This document shows, piece after piece, positions 48,601-60,600 of a stretch of DNA of 64,000 bases. Location: positions 7,812,927 to 7,876,926 of the forward strand of contig NW_024037063.1 in NCBI RefSeq assembly GCF_015706575.1, in the 5' to 3' direction. The translations under genes were made by a program, and so were the position numbers. The notes under the pieces are model-generated. The model was given only the letters and a program-made list of their open reading frames with translations, ran no database searches and was not told the origin of the DNA. Within the stretch, counting starts at the first letter, position 1, and each line of letters begins with the position of its first letter. This stretch comes from Patiria miniata. Lineage: Eukaryota > Echinodermata > Asteroidea > Valvatida > Asterinidae.

Positions 48601-51600
48601 GAACACATGCAGCATAATAAATTAAAGTTAGAATTATAGTCCAGTTTGTGTTGGCTGTCATTTTGTTTACGCGACCTAGCCATACCACGCATGCGTGAAG
48701 TGTACAGCGACATCCAAACAAGATGGTGGCTAGCCCCACTTGTGTGGCCTCCGTTTTGCTGCGATGTATGTTCGGCCACACGTCAGGTTTTCCAATGAAG
48801 AGTTTAGTCCAAACACTGGCGCACCTTTTTTGGCATGTTTTTACATACCACTGTATATGGTTGTATTCTATGATTTCTCATCTTTTGCCCTCCGGTTAGA
48901 TTAGGTAATCTTTCTTCAAATCTTTCTGGAGTCCTTATGCTCCAGTTTCAGACTAAACTCCTTAGTAGGTTGGGAAACCAGACGTGTGGCCTAACGTACA
49001 TGTACAGCGTAGCAATACTGAGGCCACACAAGTGGGGCTAGATGGCGGCCAACACTAATCGACAAATTTGTCGTACGTTTCGCATTAAAAAAAATAACCT
49101 TTTAAAATAATTTTAACTTTATTTTATATTCTGAAGGTGTCCTTTGTCACTTTTTCTACCATACAAAGCCAAAAAGAATTTATAAATATCTTCTTTAGGG
49201 CTATAAGAATCCATCTGCCAAGTTTGGTGCTTTGGACCAGTCGGTCACGATCTTGTCAAAACTTAGATCTAAGCCACCTGACTATAGGGAACCAGACTGG
49301 AAAGACAACATTTGTTTCTTGGTTTTTCCAGCATTTAAGAACACAAAACTTTAAAAAGGTAAAGTGTAACAGTAGGCCTATTTGCTGTAAAATACATGTA
49401 CTACATGTGTGTCCTAAATCCATCAATTTCTGACAATCATAGCAAAAGCAAATGTATATTACCTTTAAAAGAAAACTCTTTAAGTTGTAGTTGTACTACA
49501 TAACTACAATAAAAGAGTCAAAGTCTATTTCTGTCACATATTCCAAATCTAAATCTTTAACTCTGGTATGTCAGTAGACTAATACATGTATTTCATAATG
49601 TCCTATTCTTATTCTCACAAGTGCAGTATCAAGCCAAAAGAGAAGGAGAAGCCCCTCGTGATTCCATTGATAAAACATAACGTATATGGCAGTCATGGAA
49701 ACAGACAACCGAATAAAGAAAAGGTCAAAGGGCCCGCTGATGTCTTGAAGACTTCCACAAACAGTCTTGAAGATGATGCAGTCAAAGAAATCATCAAAGG
49801 TAAGATTGTAATTAGGCTGAGCCTAATTGTTTGTGTAATGGATGTACATGTAGTTAATTCGGTTTGTGTTTTTAGTTGCTGAACTGTTTGAGTTTTCGTA
49901 ACTTTATCTTCTACAACCAAGGATGCCCCTTTTCTGTGAAATAACCCCATACTTTTGATATTGTTCACTGAACTTACCAGCAAAGCATTGAATACATACA
50001 AATGTATAATTGAGGGGTATTTTGCCCCACTTTCAATTCTAAGGAATGGCCCTACAGTACATGTATGTTTTTACAGGTATACATGTAGTGTAGCTTAAAG
50101 GTACATGTTTAAAAAAAGCACCCAGAGAGCACAAAGCTCCGCCAAGGTTAAACAATTCCCAACCATAGACCATTATCATGTTGTGGCCATCTTGATTTTT
50201 CCCATTCAATCAACATAACCAAAGCAACGCTGGAAGGAAAATTAGTCTGGTTCCTATTTGTACAAAAAAAACCCATTATCATTCAGTATTGTTATTGGAT
50301 GCAGGGAACATGACTGAAATGGTGGCAGCATGATAAAGGTATATTGTCAGTACACCTCAAAGAAATACTGGCATATCCACTGGACTTCCATATTGTTAAC
50401 CATTTATCTGACAAATTACATCTGTTTTGGGGTAATAATTCTTTAACACTGTAGTGACTGCCCTAACTTAAACCGTGTGCAACCTACTGCAGAGGTCAAC
50501 GGGTGAAGCATGTATTGCACTGTATTTGAACGGTGGTGTGTCCACACTGGACTGTATGAGATGCACATTCCCCACTCCCCCATACGTGAAGTATCGTCCT
50601 GTTGGTTTCAATGGTGTGCATGTGCATACCCTCATATTCCCTACAGACTGCGTTGCCCACACAGAGACACAGTGGCAATCTTTTGTGTACAAAATGAGGT
50701 CAAAATCCTTTAAAAAAAATCCTGGACCCACATCCACATCTGGATCACTTCCAAGATCTAATGAGTCTGTACTTTTACCAAGGACCACCCCTAAAACAAA
50801 TTTCACGAAAATCCGTCCACAACTTGTTGAGTTATCCTGTTCACAAACAAACCAACACCGATGAAAACAATGTACATGTACCTCCTCGCGGAGGTCAAAA
50901 ATGGCATAAAAGCGCAATTATGGTCAAATGCATGTATCAAAAATATATTGACTTTAACCAAAATATATTGACTTTAAGATTATGGAACATTAACTTATTT
51001 TACTCGAACAAGAATAAACATCGCTCCAGGAGGATTTACATGTACAAGGATTTTCTCAATAAATCAGTAGATTTGTCTGGGGAATTGACAATGTTCTAAC
51101 ATGTACATATGTCTTTCAAATTTGCGTTCTGTATGCCCAAGATTGAAACTGATATTTGGCTCATTGGGAACCCATGGCAAACAAAATGCTCAGTTTCTCC
51201 ATAAAATTGTTTCAAATTTTTATGTACATGCAGATTTGTATCTTCTATTCAGATAAATATTTGAGCAAGCACCCAACTAATACATTGTACTAACTAATCT
51301 GCTTAGAAGATGATCTCACACTAAATGCCAACATCAGCAGGTTATGAACCTTCAAAATTATAGGTTTTGCCCTTCACCGACGTTTAAACACTGTATACAC
51401 AGTGTGTTACCTGGGTTATAAACCTTGTGATATGTTTGTGGGACATGCACTTGAAACATTGAAGATGTACATAACGTCGTGTCAGTGCAACAAGGTCGTA
51501 TGTCCATTCTGCAACAAAGTCGTATCTCGCGCGCGTATACGCTCCGTGCAACAACGTCGTATCTCGACGTCCATTGACTTTGCGTGTACATCCGGGTTAT

Positions 51601-54600
51601 TTTAAGCCACATACGACCTTTTGACATTCTGAAACTCACGTTTTGCATTTATGCTATTTTAGGAGATACGACGTTGTTGCACTGACACGACGATAAAACA
51701 TTTACAGTGTACATGTACATGTATGCCAAGTCCTTAGGTATATATGATATTCATTGTTATTATTCCTCTTGATGAGTTCCCCTTCTTGTTCGTACCGGTA
51801 CCTGACCATTTGGGTTACCAAGCAGTACTGTTATGTTGGTCACTGATGTTCATACTTGCTATATTTGTCTTTGTTCTCAGACGCAGCTCAGTATAACGAG
51901 GAGTGGGAGGGGCGGGGCAATGAGGATCTCAACTTGACCATTCCTATTCTGATGCAGAACAGAGTCCCTGAGGGCACAGAGACAGATGATAAGCTGGATG
52001 TCTCAATCAGACCTGATGCGGTCAGTTTCTTTCCTTATTTCCTCCATTTAAATGAACTATTAATGGTCTCTTACAAGACGTTCTGAACATTTTTATAAAC
52101 CACTCATTTATTAGAGACATTGTTTCTTACAAGGATTTTTTCTAATTTTGAAAAGCGTCTGTTCAATCTTGCTGTGCTTCTCTTACCCATAGAGCATTAC
52201 CACAATACGTTACTTATTCATACATTTATGCAACATTCACTAAGACTGCGCTATCCATTTGCTCAGATTATTTGCACTCCAGTCATGCTGCTTTGCCCGC
52301 ACAGCAAACATTGACCAATACTTATTCCTGCTATTCACCTCTGTATCAAGAAGAGCTGTGCTTGCCCCACATGGAGTTTGTTGCACTGCTTTGTATTAAA
52401 GTTCAACTATGCTGCTTTGCCAACTTAGCATTGCTGATTTGCACTCTCCACTGCTTTATTGAACAGAGGTGTACTTGCCCAGCCTAGGCAATTTGCACTT
52501 CTTATTACTGATGATCGGCCGTGCTACTTATGCCCCACATAATGACTTTCTCAAGGGCGTACCACTCACAGACTTCATGCAGATCTGCTGTATTCCAAAG
52601 GCAAAACTGGCCATAGAGCCCTCCCACCTACCGGTACTTTCCCAACGGTACAGCCTTTAACCTGCTTATCTAGTACCAACTACAACATAGTAATGGCTGT
52701 TTCAGTGAATCGACCATTACTCGTTTAGGTTGTTTCAGTGAATGCCAGTTCTGTCGTTTAAAGTGGGTGGGTATTTATTAGTTGAGCTCTTGTTTTCCTT
52801 GCAACCTCCTTGCCATCTGTACATTTGTTTCCTTGTGGTACACTCAAACCATGGCTCAAACCAACCTTCTTGTTTGTTTATTTTGAGGTCTGGCAGATTT
52901 CATACCAATGGGAGTAGACTGTATGTACATGTAGATGGATACAAACTCCAAGCACTTATACATTTGTTATTCTGTATCCAACAGGCATCTTCTGCTGACT
53001 ACAATCAGGTCCCTATTGAACAGTTTGGCATGGCGATGCTCAGGGGAATGGGATGGAATGAGCAAGAAGGAATTGGTGCTAAGATGAAAAAGTAAGAACA
53101 TGTAATTGCTTATTTGTTAGCTAGCTTGCACTAGTTCAACTGGTGAGTTGTGAGACTAAATGACGTTAACACCCCAAAATAGCTCATGGCTTTCTGCCCA
53201 ATGGGAGGTCCGTTTTCCATTGTTTATGTCATATTGAGCGTGCGCGCTTAAGCTTAAACATGACGTAAACAATTAAAAAGGACCGGTGTGTTTGCTGCCA
53301 CCAACGTCTCAAAAGTCTCCCATTGGCCATCTCCCCATCCCCAACCCCTAGCCCCTAGCCCTCGAGGTGCACTGGGCAACAGTTGGTCTTGTCCCATATA
53401 AACTTGGCTACTACAGTGCACACAGTTTGAAAATATATGATTGCACTTACATGTACATCAATGGGCAACATTAAGATGGGGATAAATGGGAGAGACCAAT
53501 GGGAGAGACATTGGCACACATTGCCGATGATGCATGCTACTCAGGGGAAGACCCTATGGCTTTGTGCACATTCAGAATATATTTGGTCTTGAACCAGTAA
53601 GCGCACTTAGGGTGTCCCGTCCATTGGGCTCTCAAAAGTGATCAAAAAGTGTCCTCTCTTGTTTGCGCACCGTTCTTTTTACATGTATGCTTCAGCAGCA
53701 ATTGTAGCAATTGCTAGTGCTTACTCCTGTTTGCAAATATATATAACCACATCAGTATCCATGGCCTTGATAATGTCCTACTAGTGCCATGTTACTACCT
53801 CACACTGTCTGCACTTCACTTTTCACCTTACAGTTTGACCTGGTTCTCTTCCTGGGCAAAGTAAAAGTAACCACTGGACTCACAAACAGTAACTGAGTTG
53901 AAGCTTTTTGGGCTGTTTGCACTGGCAATAAAATGGGGAAAAAAGTATTTCCATTGTCTCATGGAGTTATAAATACTAAAAAAATCCAATGCGAACATGG
54001 CTTTAATGGTGTTTCTACACTGTAGGTAAGCATGCTAGTGATGAATCAACAGCTGATATACCTCGGGTTGTAGAAGACCTCTCGCATGCCACTGGAGTGA
54101 CAGACGTAGTGAGCCAAAAATTGTACTTTAGGCCTATGATGTGATAAGCATCAGTAAGTTTTATTTATGTTAAGTTTTGCAGCAACACAGCGCATAATTG
54201 TTACATGTTTCTATTATTATGTTGGATGCATGTATCCAGTGCTGATGGTTATTGTGCAGCAGTACTGGACAGATAATGCAGTTTAACATGCTTTGCTCTT
54301 AACCTGAATCAAACATTTTCTCCAGCGGTTGACAAGAGGAAGGCCACTTGTCCTTATCTCTTGGAGACCTGCCTGATGGATGAGAAGTTCTGATTAACAG
54401 CACTGTACATGCAGTCTGAGGTAACAGTGAAATTTGTGGTCAACATTTTTCATTTAGTTTCTTTCTTTTTTTCATTGTAGGGTTGTGAAACCCATCGAGG
54501 CAGTTTTGCGTCCCAAAGGTCAGGGGCTTGGAGCTGACAGAAGACCAGGAGATATGCTTGATAAAAAGAGGCTGCGCAAACTGAAACCAGGAGATAAGAA

Positions 54601-57600
54601 AATAGAAGAGGAAGTACAGGGGTTTGCTAAGGGTGTTGGAGTACTAGTCAGAAGTGGAGCTCACAAAAACCTGTATGGAAAGGTACATGTAAGAAAACAA
54701 TGTGGAGGTGGATCGCCTCAATTATTGCTTGAAAACGATTATTATTTATTCCATTTCGGGTTTTTTTGGTTGCTTAACCCTAACTCCTGGGGCTCTTTTA
54801 CTAGAAAGTATCCTGAATCCGCCAAAATCCACCAATTTTGTTATGCAAAAAATGCTGGTATCCTGAATCCATCAGAATCCCCCAGTGTAGATTCTGGAGG
54901 TATCCTGAATCCGCCAGAATCCACCAGCAAAAGTCTTGATGGATTCTGGCAGATTCAGGATACCATGGTGGCATAAAAAAAATACAGCATGTTTTTCCAT
55001 AGATTCTTCAAAATCCATCACCTAAATTTCTGGTGGATTTTGACGGATTCAGGATACCATGCTCGCATGAAAATTGTGATGTGTGTTGTTGCATAGGATC
55101 CATCAAAATACACCAATGCATGGCGACCCCAACATGGATCAGTACCGAAGTGAATACGTCTCGCGCACAAAATTTGTGTGAAAGACATTAGCGCATGTTT
55201 CAGCCCGCAAACCATAGATATAGAATGAAAAGACTAGATCGGCAGCGCGTCCACACGCGCCCAGTCACTGTGCGATAAATCTCCGCCATTTTGGTTGTCT
55301 CTCATAGACGCGCAACAAATTAACGTAAAGTAATGGAGCTAAATGTATCTTTCCTCCAGCTTGGACCTAGCTCAACACGCGCAAAGCAAGAAATGCGCAC
55401 CGAGTATTTACGTGATGCGCACACATAATTATTAGCGATGCACATGGTGTTCTTTGCGCGTAAACGACGTTGCGTTCGTCACGTTTTCGCGCATTATTTG
55501 TATCTTTCCTCCAGCACGTGACCCTCCATGCAAGTCCACCCAGTACATGTGTGTACATGTTTGTACAGTATGTGACAGACTTGGCAGGGCTAGTGCCAGC
55601 AGTATTTACTTGACCACAAACATTGCAAAAGAGTTAAACTGTTGAGATCCTGAATCCATCAAAGTCCCCCAATAGCTCAAAATGGAGGTATCCTGAATCC
55701 ATCAAAATCTGCCAGTTCCGCTAGGCTTCGAATCCTGAGTCCATAAAAATCCCCCAGTTTGTTCAATATGGAGGTATCCTGAATCCGCCGAAATCCCCCG
55801 AAACAGGGGGGTGGATTTTGATGGATTTAGGTACGTTAGGGTTAAAAGAATTTTGGGGTCACTATAAACCAGTCCTACATTGTAGATTCTGTATAACCAT
55901 ACCTGTACCTCCCCATATGAATACGTGTACATGTACATGTATTATGACCATATGACATTTTACATGTACACATCATTTATTGTTCATATAACTCTCATTT
56001 CCCAAGTATTGCCTGACTTCCATAATGCTTGGACACAAGGGTCATTGAGTAGCAAAGATTCATGGGTAATGTGATATATACATTTCAGATCAAAGGTCAC
56101 AGGTCCATTGTCAATCAAGGTCCATATTGATGTAAATCACAGAAGTTTATTTTAAGATTTTTTGGGAAAAGTTTATAGCATTGTACATGCTTTCATTGAT
56201 TTTGATAAAGTTAAGCCCAATTAAGCTGTTAATCTCAGTGTTGGAATGGTCTGCACTAGTAAGCAGGAGGTCATGGGTTTGAGTCTCGCGTTAGTAAACT
56301 TCTGAATGTTTCTCACTAGCCCTCTTGTGCTTTGTCATGGAGCAGTAGGTTTAAACGAAAACTTTAATCTAAATATTTTCCTGACTGTACCTTGCTTGAG
56401 TTGCCAAGATGACCACTTGGGAGCGACAGACTGGTCCTCTGATGTGCAGAGCCCATGAAGATTTAGTTAATGAAAATAATATCATGCTCTCAACACATGT
56501 GAGCAATACCTAAGCTTAGCTGATGAAAAAAATGTAATTTCAATTTTGTGCGACTCGTGCACAAGTCTAGTAGTTTTGATTCTGTATTTTCTGGTTGAAA
56601 GTGCCTGATTGGATTTTGGTTCAATTCAGCCCGAGTTCCAAGTCCAAGTACAATGAAAGGTCAAATTAAAAGTAGAAAATCAGCACTGGAAACATCTTTT
56701 ACTTCCTACTTTTTTGAAAAGGGCCAGAAGAGAAGCTGCTCATTTATTATACTCAGCCTTAGAGGTCAATGTTCTTAAAACTTGATTGGTTGCAGATCGA
56801 AGGAGTAGATGAAGACAATGCTCGTTTGGTCATCAAGCTTGCACTCAGTGGTCAAGCAGTCACACTCGGCCAGTATAATGTCAAGATTGTTGACAAAGAA
56901 GAATACAAGCGATTTTCAAAAGATTTGAGTAAGTGACTTTTGTTTCTTTACATTTTTAACTGAGTACTTTGTTTGTGCTCGCATACACATGTGAATATGA
57001 AATTGGTGGTCCACATTCTTTATGGTTCTATGTTTGACTAATTCAAGAGTTAATCTGCTATTGAGGTTATCCAAGTCCTCAGCGATTTGGTCGAGTTTAC
57101 AGACCTCTTTTGTAAAGGTATACATGTACCTTGCATGGCACTAGTTAAATTTTGGCCCTGCATTGATAAACAGTGTCATGATCACTGAATCCATCATTGA
57201 TCGCAATGCTCTTGTGACAAAACATGTTTTTGTGTGTGAATACTAGATCAAGCATTTTACCCTCCTGAGTAGGCACTGTCACAGTTGACTGAAGGTTAAC
57301 TTCTTGAGCACAATCCAGCAAGACTTCACTGATGGTTGCTTGTTTTCCTCCTGTCTTGAATGTGTTTGAAGTCCAATCAATGTCTGGTAAATTAAAGTCC
57401 CAGAGTAGCCACACATACCGGTGGGAGTCTGCATTTGGTTACACATTGTCAATACTGGCCAATAAAACACAGAGAATCTCAGAAATGACCAGCTGAGTGC
57501 TAGGATTCATATTTGCCTCCCTGCACATAGTGGGAAAAAAAAATTAGAAGAGATGATTTGTTCAAGCTGCATATTTCTGGAAATGTGTCACAACCAAACA

Positions 57601-60600
57601 CAAAAAATGTTGTTTATTTGTGTTTCATTTGTGACTTCAATAATATCATGGAGTGTCGTGGAGTGCCATGGAGTGCCGTGGCTTTGTGTTCTGGTGCATT
57701 GTACACATGGTCTCGTGGGTAATTCTGCAGGTTGTGGGTAATTCTGCAGGTTGTGGTATGTGCCTCTCATGAGTAGTACTAAAAATCTCCTTATATGGAG
57801 ATCGGCACGTGCGTGGCACATCCTGTGCGATGTGGCGCAGAACGCGGCGGTGCTGGTGTAGTGTGAATTTTAATAGAACTCCATGAAATACAGACTCATT
57901 GGTAGTACTATGCATGCCTAAGTGAAGATAGTGAACGTTCAACCAATAGGAGTCCAAATTTCATGTGACACCGGAAAAGTGTTTAAAACCCGTTTTATCA
58001 ACTGTTTAAAACCACCCACGTGACAGGCTCTCAACCAATACGAATGGGTAAACTGTCTTAGGTATTTATGAATGTGCATTAACCCTAACCCTGCCAGACG
58101 CAGCACAGTGCATCAGGTGGAAAAGAACTGGTGCACTTTGATGCATTCAGCTACCAACACCAGTGCGTGAATGGCCAGCTCTGAAACAATGAGAGCTAAG
58201 TCCCACTGAACAATGCCACAGTTGTGTCCTGCTGCGTGCAGTGACCACGGACTCTGAGGCAGTGTGGCCTTGAGACTTTTCCCCTGATGGATCTTGCTAC
58301 ATTTGGCAGGCTTGTCACTTAGTCAAGTGCTGCATGTTGCTACGTTTGGCAGGGTTCTAGCAAACATACCCTGGAGGGTTAGGGTTAAGGATGGGAATTC
58401 GTCCGTGTTTTAATTTGGAATAATTGTATTTTGAGTGGAACTTACATGTACATCATGTACAGAGATTCAACAAATGAATGTTTAGCCTACATTTTAGAAA
58501 GGCTACCATCTGACCCAGAATAGTTGTATGCATGCAGTGAGGCTAAGTCACATAGAAGAGGCACTAATCAATTTATATCCAACCACACACTGGAACCTGT
58601 AATATTTGTCGTCATATTCGATTATCTGCATCAAATTGGTTTCCTTTGAGACAACAAAAGCCACCTATGATGACACATACTAAGTGAGTGACCTTGTCCT
58701 GTCACTGTGAACAGAGCAGACTCATCCTTATCACATAACTCATTAGTTTAAGTCTGAGGTGGTGTTTACAGGAGAAAATGTCATGGAATGTAGGTTTGTA
58801 CCAATGTTGTACATATCCATGTAAGTCTTGACCAGTCTGTCTCAAGACAGGGCTGTCAATTCTTACAGTGGGAATCTAAGGTTTTGCAGGCCAGTAAATC
58901 GGTTTGAAATTGCCTACGCCAGCCAAATCACGATTTGCATGCCCTCAAATTCTTCAGTATTTGAGCATATTGTGGGCCATGAACTGGAGGGTTTGTGAAA
59001 AATATGGTTGGAAGCCGTGCACAGGACCGTGAGCTTGTATTTCTGTGAAATTTGGATGAAATTGGGACCCTATGGAGTGTAGGCACCATTTTTCAAAATG
59101 GCGATGGGCTTCAGGACTATTTTAAGGGGGTGATCATTTTCGGATGGAAATTTCTCCCAAAAGTCATCAGAGTACCTCCCAAAAATTGAAATAAATATGA
59201 AAGATGATGAAATAAGCTTTAACTTTAATGACAGTGAAGTCATACAACATATGACCATCCTTTGGATCCGTCTCCTGCTGCTGGCCATATCAAGAAGGAA
59301 ATGGAAATGGGACAAAAAGTGGATATCAAGAATTTCAGTGAAACATTTCTGTTTCGTGGACCCTTTAAATAAATGATTATTTTCTTTTTTTCAGGCCGTT
59401 TCAGCAAAGGGCAAGAGGAACAAAGTGAAGAGGCTAAATGTATATCCCATACAGATTATGGAAACAGTGATCAATTAAACAGTGAAGAAAAGGAGGACCC
59501 CATTAAACACAGAACTAGTAATGGTGATTCAAATAGCGAACATCACAGAGAGAGCAGGAGAAATGAGAAAGACAGGGAAAGAAGAAAACATGGTCATCAA
59601 AGACAAGATGAGAGGAGTAGTAAGAATCATCAAGAGAAATACCGTGACAGACAGCAGTGCAGTGACAGGGAGGAGAGGCAGATGGACAGTGATAAAAAAA
59701 GGAGGAAAATACAAGATAAGTATGACAGGTGAGTTCAATATGTTTTGAGTTACTGACTTGAGCATTGCCTTGGTAACCAGACATGTAAAAACTGCATCTA
59801 TGTTTGTGTGTGTTGACACAACTCGGATATGTTTGTGGAATCTTTTTCATTTATACCGGTATGTAAAAACAAATTCACATATTCCTGAACAAACCATTTA
59901 TATTCGTGTACTTGTAGATTTAGACTGGTTAGTAAGTAGAATTTAACCTGAATTTATTGGTAATAATTTTAAAAAAAATATTGATGTTTGCAATGCTCTT
60001 TGTCAATGTGTCTTTGTACATACTGTAACCATGGATTATGTGCTCACAGGCTTAGTACAGAAATAGAGAATGATCATTTTGTGCATAATTCTGTGGTTGA
60101 CAGAGAGCTTATTGGCGCTCATGTGTATTGCTATGCTTTGCCAGCAGTTTCAATTTCAGCTTCAGTTTCCAATTGAGATGTCTTTGAGTTTTTAGCAAAG
60201 GTAGTAGCAATTGTCTTTTGACTTGGAGTAACTTTTAATCTCAGTAAATTTGTTTATTAGTATAGATACTAATAAACTAATACAGATCTCTGTCTTTTCC
60301 TGCAGCGACAGTGGCAGTTATAATACGCCTAGTGCCAATGCACAGTCCAGGGAGCAATCCTATTGGCTGAGACCTGATCTGAGGGTACGTTTCATTGACA
60401 GACAGTATAAGAAGGGCAGGTACTACAATAGCAAAGTCTGTATTGTGGATGTTATAGCACAGGGGATCTGTACTTGCCGGACTGAAGATGGCAGAATTTT
60501 GGAAGGCAAGATACCCTTGATGTTTTTTTTTAATAAGATGGAATTTGCATAGGGAGATGTAAATGTTACATTTGGTTTTGCCCTTCACCTGTATATTTAT

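Noticed and set aside
50475..50864. 129-codon ORF
   Set aside because: Lies wholly inside an old interspersed repeat, has no family resemblance and is overlapped by an equally long minus-strand ORF.
58083..58384. CCCTAACCC and GGGTTAGGG read as interstitial telomere repeats
   Set aside because: Each occurs once per end, inverted and next to TTAA, so they are transposon termini.
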